From Pseudomonadota bacterium (GTDB lineage: Bacteria; Pseudomonadota; Gammaproteobacteria; Burkholderiales; Ferrovaceae): DNA of 7,022 bases. The notes beneath the pieces are model-generated. The model was not told the DNA's origin and did no database searches. It was given only the letters and a program-made list of their open reading frames with translations. The stretch is taken from the NCBI GenBank assembly GCA_021804705.1, contig JAJZHC010000075.1, positions 1 to 7,022 of the forward strand. The letters are read 5' to 3'. Positions 1 to 6,009 of the stretch are shown piece after piece. Within the stretch, counting starts at the first letter, position 1. Every line of letters starts with the position of its first letter. The translations under genes were made by a program, and so were the position numbers.

Positions 1-894
1 CGCTTGCTGAAGACGGAAGGCGTCCACCTTGTACACCACGCCATCGATGTCATAGCGCAGCGCGGCGCGTTGCCGGCCGATGCGCTCGAAGTACTGCAGC
101 AATCCTGCCACACCCCGCACTACCGCACGTTCGGGCGCCACCGGAAAATGCAGTCGGGCCAGCAGATCCATCAGCGAGGCGTGCGTGGGCGGCAGTTCGA
201 GGCCCTCGACCTCACCCACGCCATAGGCGAAAAACGACAGGGGGCGGTGTGCAGTGAGGGCGGGGTCCAGCTGGCGCAGCGCGCCAGCTGCGGCATTGCG
301 CGGGTTGACGAAGGCCTTCTCGCCACAAGCCGCCTGGGCTGCGTTGAGGGCGGCAAAATCCTGTTTCAGCATCAACACCTCGCCCCGCACTTCCAGAACC
401 GGCGGAGGGTCTGCGAGCGGCAGCCGCAACGGAATGGCGCGAATGGTGCGCAGGTTGGCCGTGACGTCTTCACCAGTTTCACCATCGCCGCGCGTACTGC
501 CTTCCACCAGGACCCCATTGCGGTAGAGCAGGCTGACCGCGAGTCCGTCAAACTTCGGTTCACAGGCGTAATCCACCTCAACCAGCCCCAGACCCTCGCG
601 CACGCGCCGATCGAAGTTGTGGATGTCAGCCTCGGAAAACCCATTGTTGAGACTCAACATCGGCACCCGGTGCGTCACTTCCTGAAAACCGTCACGCGGC
701 GCAGCGCCCACGCGCAGGGTTGGCGAATCCGGCGTCAGCAACTCGGGATGCGCCGCCTCCAGTTGCTGCAGCTCGCAAAACAGGGCGTCATATTGCGCAT
801 CGGGAACGGTGGGCGCATCCAGGACGTAATACTGGTGGTTGTAGCGGGCCAACGCTTCGCGCAACATCCGGGCGCGCGCAGCAAGATCGGACAT
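1..894 (-). CDS. ligA: NAD-dependent DNA ligase LigA, N-terminal 298 residues (3' end beyond window)
   Basis: Seals nicks in duplex DNA during replication and repair, using NAD+ to adenylate itself; cytoplasmic. The visible part holds domain Ia (about 1-68), with the NMN-contacting residues Y22, Y23, D32, Y35 and D36 in the motif YYVLDAPTVPDAQYD, then the nucleotidyltransferase core. The AMP-accepting lysine is K114 in CEPKFDGLA (the equivalent of E. coli K115). Further core motifs are MLSLNNGF, TRGDGETGEDVT, LEVRGEV, NPRNAAAGALRQLD and YDIDGVVYKVD. E. coli has His where this protein has Y23; Tyr there is a common bacterial variant as I recall it. The OB fold, zinc finger, HhH and BRCT domains lie off the window (family length about 670 aa). 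The ATG at 894 was chosen because residues 22-36 then match E. coli numbering exactly. It starts 2 nt after the zipA stop and has no visible Shine-Dalgarno of its own, so translation probably depends on coupling to zipA. The identification is very safe. Confidence 0.97.
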   Translation of the reverse strand, partial: MSDLAARARMLREALARYNHQYYVLDAPTVPDAQYDALFCELQQLEAAHPELLTPDSPTLRVGAAPRDGFQEVTHRVPMLSLNNGFSEADIHNFDRRVREGLGLVEVDYACEPKFDGLAVSLLYRNGVLVEGSTRGDGETGEDVTANLRTIRAIPLRLPLADPPPVLEVRGEVLMLKQDFAALNAAQAACGEKAFVNPRNAAAGALRQLDPALTAHRPLSFFAYGVGEVEGLELPPTHASLMDLLARLHFPVAPERAVVRGVAGLLQYFERIGRQRAALRYDIDGVVYKVDAFRLQQA

Positions 895-896
895 GG

Positions 897-1937
897 TCAG
901 TGGGAAAACAGGCGTAGCGCCAGGGGGCTTCCCGCAGGAATGCCCTGCGCTTCCATTTGCTGCAGGATGCCAGCCAGCTGTTTCTCGATGGCGGCCAGCT
1001 GACGCGCACCCAGGGCGGCATTGTTGTCGTCCACCACCTGGCCGTAGAGGGTGCCCGCCATGCGCCCGGCCATGGCATACAGGTCGCGCAATGCCGCGAG
1101 GGCGTCACCCACGCGCGGCACATCCAGAAGAAACGTCACGCCCGATACTGGCGTGGTATCGCCGTCGATGTCCAGAAAGGGCGTCGAATCACGGTGCGCC
1201 AGCGTAAAGCGGTCGCGCTGCTGAGAATCCCGGGCATGAAACACGCCATCCTCGCCCAACTGCAACCCTTCGGCTTCAGCAACACTGCGCACACGCTGCA
1301 TGCTGGGCTCGCCGCCCTCAGGAAACATCACGTTCACCCCGAACAGAACGTCCACCCGTGCACAAAACCGGTCCAGCGCTTCCGCCGCCGCCAGGGCGGC
1401 CGGCAAGTCGCCCGGTTCGTGGCTCATGCCCAGATACTGTGCCAGGGCACGGATTTCGTCCGAAAAGAGCGTCAGCCGGGTTTCGTTGACGGGACCGCTG
1501 CGACTGGACAGTTGCAGCATGGCGGCAAATGCGTCAAAGCGGTGTTCGGAAGGTCCGTGGATGGCAAACCAGCGCCCGCTGGCCGCCTCGAGGCCAGCCC
1601 AGCGCACGTTGCGCGTGGTGATGGTGCTGGCGATGAGACCCTGCCACAGGTCGGCTGCACTGACGGGATGCGTGCCACGCAGGGTCACCGCATATTCCAC
1701 CACGGGATCAGCAGCGGCACTTTCAGAAAGTCCCGACACCGGGGTGCGCGGCACTTCAAAAACCGGTTCGCTGCGTTGTGCGGCGGACTCGCCTTCCAGC
1801 AGCACGTCCTTGCCGCTGTCGGGCAGAACTTTTTCCGCCATGCGCCGGTATCGGTATTCCTGGATCCGGCTGATTACAAAAATTCCCGCAATCAGCGAAG
1901 CACCCAGCGCCGCCAAACCTATTTGCAAATCACTCAT
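897..1937 (-). CDS. zipA: Cell division protein ZipA homologue
   Basis: Membrane-anchored partner of FtsZ that tethers and stabilises the Z-ring at midcell; 346 aa, complete. Residues 5-23 form one hydrophobic segment at the extreme N-terminus, followed by R24, R29, R31 and R32. This fits the N-out, cytoplasm-in topology of ZipA. Residues about 33-78 are polar and probably flexible. Residues about 195-346 match the ZipA C-terminal FtsZ-binding domain: a strand at DVLFGVNVM, then DRFTLAHRD, GVTFLLDVPRV, VVDDNNAAL and a terminal helix. The protein ends in GIPAGSPLALRLFSH. Residues about 80-192 are not the Pro/Gln-rich linker of E. coli ZipA but show alternating strand- and helix-like patterns (for example VEYAVTLRG, SAADLWQGLI, GRWFAIHG), suggesting an additional folded module. 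The ATG at 1937 is set by a good Shine-Dalgarno. The gene lies 37 nt after smc and 2 nt before ligA. The family call is strong; the function of the middle region is unknown. Confidence 0.9.
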   Translation of the reverse strand: MSDLQIGLAALGASLIAGIFVISRIQEYRYRRMAEKVLPDSGKDVLLEGESAAQRSEPVFEVPRTPVSGLSESAAADPVVEYAVTLRGTHPVSAADLWQGLIASTITTRNVRWAGLEAASGRWFAIHGPSEHRFDAFAAMLQLSSRSGPVNETRLTLFSDEIRALAQYLGMSHEPGDLPAALAAAEALDRFCARVDVLFGVNVMFPEGGEPSMQRVRSVAEAEGLQLGEDGVFHARDSQQRDRFTLAHRDSTPFLDIDGDTTPVSGVTFLLDVPRVGDALAALRDLYAMAGRMAGTLYGQVVDDNNAALGARQLAAIEKQLAGILQQMEAQGIPAGSPLALRLFSH

Positions 1938-1940
1938 CGG

Positions 1941-1948
1941 CCCCTCTC
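1941..1948 (-). promoter_or_regulatory. Shine-Dalgarno of zipA
   Basis: Read on the minus strand, GAGAGGGG lies just upstream of the zipA ATG; the GAGG core (1943-1946) is 5 nt from the start codon. It is the clearest ribosome binding site in the leftward operon and fixes the zipA start. It lies in the 37-nt smc-zipA spacer, which shows no terminator hairpin, consistent with read-through from smc. Confidence 0.75.
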
Positions 1949-1974
1949 TTTGGCATCCCTGCGCCCTGGCTTCA

Positions 1975-4900
1975 TCAGGCCGTGACGCTATCCGTCAGGC
2001 GCATGGCTTCTTCAATGTCCACCGCAACCATGCGGGATACACCCGACTCGGCCATGGTGATGCCCACCAACTGGTGGGCCATCTCCATGGCGATCTTGTT
2101 GTGCGTAATGAAGAGAAACTGGGTTTGTTCGGACATTTTCTGCACCAGCCGGACAAACCGTTCCGTATTGGCATCATCCAGCGGCGCATCCACTTCGTCC
2201 AGCAGGCAAAAGGGTGCGGGATTGAGCTGGAACAGGGAAAACACCAGCGACAATGCCGTCAATGCCTTCTCGCCACCGGAGAGCAGATGGATAGAGGTGG
2301 TTTTCTTGCCGGGTGGCTGCGCGATGATCTGCACGCCGGCATCAAGAATTTCCTCGCCGGTCAGTTCGATGCGCGCGTGTCCGCCCCCGAACAGACCGGG
2401 GAACAAGGTACTGAAGCTGGCGTTGACGCGGTCAAAGGTTTCTTTCAGCTGCTCGCGGGTTTCGCGATCGATCTTGCGCATGGCGCTCTCGAGCGTATCC
2501 ACGGCGGCCATCAGGTCGGCCACTTGGGCATCCAGCCAGTTTTTGCGCTCGCGCGAGGATTCTAGCTCGGCCAGTGCTGCCAGGTTGACCGCACCCAGCG
2601 CTTCGATGCGTTGCGTCAGGCTGCCAATTTCAGCTTGCAGGGTGGCGGTGCGCAAACCTTTTTCAAGCATCTCTGCCAGTTCGGCTTCATTGGCATGGTT
2701 GGCCTGCAGGCTTTCCTCGGCCCGCTCCAGATTGAGCCGGGCTTCCTGCTCCTTGAGCCCCAGTTCGTTGAGGCGGACGCGCAGGGGTTCCTGGCGTTGC
2801 TGGGCGAAGAGGCGCTGCTCTTCCAGTTCGCGCAGAGCTGCGGCAAGGCCGTCGAGGGTGACGCGTGCTGCACCCAGCTGCGACTCGCAGAGGGTGCGCC
2901 GACCGAGAGCGGTTTGCAAATGTTCGATCAGGGGTGCTTCCAGGGCCTGATCCAGCTCCAGCTGCAGGGTCTGCAGGCGGGGTTCACGCTGTGCCAGGCG
3001 CGTTTCGGCAGTACTCCGGGAATGCTCCAGATGCGTCATGCGCTCGCGCGCCGATTTTTCCAGGAAGCCCGCTTCCTGGGCCGCGCGCTCGGCGGACTGC
3101 AGGGCGCTGCGCCGGGCGTCGCGGGCCCGTTCCGCTTCGCGCCAGGCCTGCTCGAGGGCGGCCAGCGCTTCTGTCACCGCCCGGAACTGCTGTTCGCCCT
3201 CGAGCAGCAACTGCTGGTGGTTTTGCAGCCGTTGCTGCTCGGCCGCCTGCTGGTGTTCCAGCTCGACCTTTTCTTCAGCCACCTGACGCGCGCGTTGCTG
3301 GTGTCGCTCCATCTGGCCCTGCAGCCGCGTGCGTTCCATATCCAGGGCGTGACGCGCGGTTTCGACGGCACGGGCTTCATGCTCCACCGCGGTCTGCTCG
3401 CGGCGACAGGCGGCCAGGAACGCTTCAGCGTCCTCGCGCCGTGCGTCCAGCAGGGCCCCCTGATGGTTGAGCTCGTCCAGTGTCTGCTGGTGCCCCTCGA
3501 TTTCGCGGGCACGCGACAGGGCACCATGAAACTCGCCCTGGGGCGCAAAAAACAGGACGGAGTGGCGTTCAATGAGGTGTCCCTCGCGCGTGACCAGCAC
3601 CACCCCGGGCGGCAGGCGCCGCGTATCTTCCAGCGCCGCAGCAAAATCATCCACCACATGCACGCCCTGCAGCCAGGCCGCCAGTGCCGCTTCGCAGGCT
3701 GCCACGCGCACGGTGACGAGATCGCGCAGGGGACGCGGGCGCGAAGCAAGTGCCGACAGGTCGGGTGAAGCCGCAGCAACGGCTGCAGCGCCGGGCAGGA
3801 AAAGCCCGACACCGGCCGGAATCTCTTCGGCGGACCAGCGTTTCACGGCGCTGTAATCCTCGCTGCGATAGGCGTTCAGACGCGCCCCCAGCGTGGCTTC
3901 AACCGCCAGCTCCCAACCGGTGGCCACCTGGATGCCATGCCAGAACACGGGCAGGTCGGACAACCCATGCTTTTTGATCAGCCCCTGCGAGCGCTCCTGC
4001 ACCCCAAGGCGTGATTGCATGGATTCCAGCGCCTTCTGTTCAGCCTCGATGCGGGCCCGTTCGCGACGCAGCGCTTCGGCCTGGTTGCGCGCTTCGTTGA
4101 AAGCGGCTTCGCAACGCCCCACGCGCACCGCCATGGCTTCGCGCGTGGCATGAAGGATGGCGCCCCGCACCTCCCGCTCACGCAGTTGCCGCGCAATCTG
4201 TTCCAGGCGGCTGCCATCCGGGACTACCCATTGCGCCTCTTCGGCAACAAGACGGGTACGCCTTTCACGCAGCTGTTCCAGCAGCCGTTCGGAGGCCGTG
4301 CGCTCGGAGCGCGCAGCGCTGATGCGGCTTTGAATCTGCGTTTCGTTGCGGCGCGCCTGGTCCAGGGCCTGGCGGCGCGTCTGGCTCAATGCTTCGGCAG
4401 CGGGCAGCGCTTCCTGCTCCTGGCGCACCCGTGCGGCACCCACCTGCACCAGCTCGAGGGCACGATCGAGCTCGCCCTGCAAATGGGCGAGGGATTCCTG
4501 ATCGGCGTTCAGCCGCTGGCGGTCTTCAGCGATGTCCTGCTGCAGGCGCGCCATCTCTCCCTCCAGGCGGCGGCGTTCCACACGCAGGGCCTGAAGCCGG
4601 TTTTCGGCCTGGGTGACTTCAGCGTTGGCCTGGTACAACTCACCCTGGGCAGCGTTAAGGGCATCACTGGCGGCGTAATGGTCGCTGCGCTGCTGTTCCA
4701 CCTTGCGTTCCACGTCGCGCAACCCGGCAATGGCCGCATCCAGTTCGAGCTGGGTTTTTTCAATGTCGCGCAGGGCCCGACTGCGGCTGGCTTCGGCGTC
4801 GCGCTTGCGCGTCAGCAACAGCAGGTTTTGTGCGCGCGCCAGTTCGTCCTGAAGCGTGCGCCACTGTCCGGCTACTTCAGCCTGCCCTTCCAGCTTTTCG

Positions 4901-5514
4901 ATTTGCTGCGAGAGCTCGCGCAGGATGTCTTCCGTGCGTGTCAAATGCCCACGGGTGTCCTCGAGCCGCAATTCGGTTTCGCGACGCCGGTCCTTGTAGC
5001 GCGAGATGCCTGCCGCCTCTTCCAGAAACACGCGGATTTCTTCCGGCTTGGATTCGACGATGCGGGAAATCATGCCCTGTTCGATGATGGCGTAGGCGCG
5101 CGGGCCAAGACCCGTACCCATGAACATGTCCTGCACGTCACGGCGACGCACATGCACGTTGTTGATGTAGTAGTTGGAAACCCCGTCACGCGCCAGCACC
5201 CGGCGTACGGCGATTTCGGCATACTGCGACCACTGGCCGGGCGCGCGGCCGTCCGTGTTGTCAAATACCAGCTCGACACTGGCCCGGCCTTGGGGCTTAC
5301 GATCAGCGGTACCACCAAAAATGACGTCCTGCAGGGTTTCACCGCGCAGATGGCGGGCCTGGGACTCGCCCAGCACCCAACGCACGGCATCGATCACATT
5401 GGATTTGCCGCAACCGTTAGGCCCCACGACTCCGACAAGCTTTCCGGGGACGGGAATCTGGGTAGGTTCAGCGAAGGACTTGAAGCCAGCAAGCTTGATG
5501 TGTTTGAGGTGCAA
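1975..5514 (-). CDS. smc: Chromosome partition protein SMC (structural maintenance of chromosomes ATPase)
   Basis: ATPase that, as a dimer with ScpA and ScpB, extrudes and organises DNA loops for chromosome compaction and segregation. The N-terminal head begins with HLKHIKLAGFKSF and carries Walker A GPNGCGKS (31-38) and RWVLGE. A long Arg/Glu/Gln/Ala-rich coiled-coil arm spans about 165-505. The hinge spans about 511-660 (GLSDLPVFWHGIQVATGWEL onward). The return coiled coil runs from about 670 to beyond 960. The C-terminal head has LFPGLFGGGHARIEL, signature LSGGEK (1078-1083), Walker B LLDE (D1106, E1107), a D-loop and the switch histidine H1138 in THNK. The 1179 aa length is normal for SMC, and every catalytic motif is intact. 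The reading frame stays open to 6090, opposite queF, but homology begins at the TTG at 5514. A second in-frame TTG at 5532 would add six residues. Neither start has a clear Shine-Dalgarno. First gene of the smc-zipA-ligA operon. Identity is certain; the exact start is likely but not proven. Confidence 0.97.
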   Translation of the reverse strand: MHLKHIKLAGFKSFAEPTQIPVPGKLVGVVGPNGCGKSNVIDAVRWVLGESQARHLRGETLQDVIFGGTADRKPQGRASVELVFDNTDGRAPGQWSQYAEIAVRRVLARDGVSNYYINNVHVRRRDVQDMFMGTGLGPRAYAIIEQGMISRIVESKPEEIRVFLEEAAGISRYKDRRRETELRLEDTRGHLTRTEDILRELSQQIEKLEGQAEVAGQWRTLQDELARAQNLLLLTRKRDAEASRSRALRDIEKTQLELDAAIAGLRDVERKVEQQRSDHYAASDALNAAQGELYQANAEVTQAENRLQALRVERRRLEGEMARLQQDIAEDRQRLNADQESLAHLQGELDRALELVQVGAARVRQEQEALPAAEALSQTRRQALDQARRNETQIQSRISAARSERTASERLLEQLRERRTRLVAEEAQWVVPDGSRLEQIARQLREREVRGAILHATREAMAVRVGRCEAAFNEARNQAEALRRERARIEAEQKALESMQSRLGVQERSQGLIKKHGLSDLPVFWHGIQVATGWELAVEATLGARLNAYRSEDYSAVKRWSAEEIPAGVGLFLPGAAAVAAASPDLSALASRPRPLRDLVTVRVAACEAALAAWLQGVHVVDDFAAALEDTRRLPPGVVLVTREGHLIERHSVLFFAPQGEFHGALSRAREIEGHQQTLDELNHQGALLDARREDAEAFLAACRREQTAVEHEARAVETARHALDMERTRLQGQMERHQQRARQVAEEKVELEHQQAAEQQRLQNHQQLLLEGEQQFRAVTEALAALEQAWREAERARDARRSALQSAERAAQEAGFLEKSARERMTHLEHSRSTAETRLAQREPRLQTLQLELDQALEAPLIEHLQTALGRRTLCESQLGAARVTLDGLAAALRELEEQRLFAQQRQEPLRVRLNELGLKEQEARLNLERAEESLQANHANEAELAEMLEKGLRTATLQAEIGSLTQRIEALGAVNLAALAELESSRERKNWLDAQVADLMAAVDTLESAMRKIDRETREQLKETFDRVNASFSTLFPGLFGGGHARIELTGEEILDAGVQIIAQPPGKKTTSIHLLSGGEKALTALSLVFSLFQLNPAPFCLLDEVDAPLDDANTERFVRLVQKMSEQTQFLFITHNKIAMEMAHQLVGITMAESGVSRMVAVDIEEAMRLTDSVTA

Positions 5515-5546
5515 TTGAGCGCCAATGGACAAAAAAAGTTTAGAAT
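5515..5546 (+). promoter_or_regulatory. Possible promoter of queF-dapC
   Basis: TAGAAT (5541-5546) matches the sigma-70 -10 consensus at five of six positions and would place the start near 5553, about 28 nt before the queF ATG. The best upstream partner is TTGAGC (5515-5520), but the 20-nt spacer is longer than ideal. A rival pairing, TTTAGA (5539-5544) with GATATA (5562-5567) at 17 nt, has better spacing but poorer boxes. A promoter is expected here because queF is the first gene on this strand; which boxes are used is uncertain. Confidence 0.3.
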
Positions 5547-5552
5547 GAGAGG

Positions 5553-5581
5553 ATTTTACCCGATATAGGACGACTCCCCAA
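5553..5581 (-). promoter_or_regulatory. Putative sigma-70 promoter of smc-zipA-ligA
   Basis: On the minus strand, TTGGGG (5581-5576) is followed by a 17-nt spacer and then TAAAAT (5558-5553), which matches the -10 consensus at five of six positions. Transcription would start near 5546 and give a leader of about 32 nt to the TTG at 5514. The -35 box overlaps the first base of the queF start codon, and the spacer covers the queF ribosome binding site. Spacing and position are good, but the -35 half is weak. This is inferred from sequence only. Confidence 0.45.
5566..5570 (+). promoter_or_regulatory. Ribosome binding site of queF
   Basis: TAGGA lies 10 nt before the queF ATG at 5581. It is a modest Shine-Dalgarno at the long end of normal spacing, but it is the only candidate and it supports this start. 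Confidence 0.5.
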
Positions 5582-6009
5582 TGGCATCGCAACCCAGCCG
5601 AACCCTGGAGACTTTTCCCAATCCCAACCCCGGCCGCGACTACCTGATCCACATGGAGCTGCCGGAGTTTACCTGTCTTTGCCCCAAGACAGGCCAGCCG
5701 GATTTTGCCTGGCTGACCCTGGACTATATCCCGGAAGCCGTCAATGTGGAATTGAAGAGTCTCAAGCTGTACCTGTGGTCCTTCCGCAACGATGGCGCCT
5801 TTCACGAAGCCGTGACCAACCAGATCCTGGATGACCTGGTGGCGGCCACTGCGCCCCGCTTCATGCGCCTGCTGGCGCGCTGGAATGTGCGCGGGGGGAT
5901 TTACACCCATGTGCTGGCCGAACATCGCGCCCCGGGCTGGGCCCCCGCCATTCCCCTGCCCCCGCTCTCCTTTGCGGCAGAATCGCCGCTGCGCCCCCAG
6001 ACGCCATGA
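5581..6009 (+). CDS. queF: NADPH-dependent 7-cyano-7-deazaguanine reductase QueF (one-module type)
   Basis: Reduces the nitrile of preQ0 to the aminomethyl group of preQ1 with two NADPH, a step in queuosine synthesis for the tRNA wobble base; cytoplasmic tunnelling-fold enzyme. The 142 aa protein is complete. FTCLCPKTGQPDFA holds the catalytic cysteine C34 (it forms the thioimide with preQ0) and the acid D41. The QueF signature ELKSLKLY (57-64) is the NADPH-binding motif and is followed by SFRNDGAFHE, with H75 and E76. RGG lies near 104-106. The size and the presence of all motifs in one T-fold domain mark the short Bacillus-like form, not the roughly 280 aa two-domain form of E. coli. The tail from about 112 on is Pro/Ala-rich and looks unstructured. 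The start is supported by the FPNPNPGRDY context and the upstream TAGGA. The stop overlaps the dapC start by 4 nt. I see no preQ1 riboswitch in the short leader. Identity is very secure. Confidence 0.97.
   Translation: MASQPSRTLETFPNPNPGRDYLIHMELPEFTCLCPKTGQPDFAWLTLDYIPEAVNVELKSLKLYLWSFRNDGAFHEAVTNQILDDLVAATAPRFMRLLARWNVRGGIYTHVLAEHRAPGWAPAIPLPPLSFAAESPLRPQTP

Noticed and set aside
4..1002. Plus-strand open frame of 332 codons antisense to ligA
   Set aside because: The minus strand encodes unmistakable LigA motifs (K114 in CEPKFDG); the antisense translation has no coherent hydrophobic pattern or known domain.
1938..1974. Terminator or separate promoter between smc and zipA
   Set aside because: The 37-nt spacer has no stable hairpin with a T-run and no convincing -35/-10 pair; it holds only the zipA ribosome binding site.
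957..1985. Plus-strand open frame of 342 codons antisense to zipA
   Set aside because: It covers zipA almost exactly in the opposite direction; zipA has a membrane anchor, a recognisable C-terminal domain and a ribosome binding site, while the antisense product has none of these.
2611..3768. Plus-strand open frame of 385 codons antisense to the smc hinge and C-terminal arm
   Set aside because: Leu/Gln/Phe-rich low-information translation that mirrors CTG/CAG-type codons of the coiled coil on the other strand; no start context and no family resemblance.
4015..5568. Plus-strand open frame of 517 codons antisense to the N-terminal half of smc
   Set aside because: It lies wholly opposite a confidently identified gene, its translation shows no recognisable motif or domain, and such long shadows are expected opposite GC-rich Arg/Glu/Leu/Gln-rich coiled-coil coding sequence.
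5568..5577. Small hairpin GGACGACTCC covering the queF Shine-Dalgarno
   Set aside because: Only three base pairs around a 4-nt loop; too weak to call as a regulatory structure.
5547..5580. preQ1 riboswitch in the queF leader
   Set aside because: queF is a plausible target and AGAGG followed by ACCC was noticed, but the closing pairing partner and the A-rich tail of the preQ1-I type are absent and the leader is only about 30 nt.
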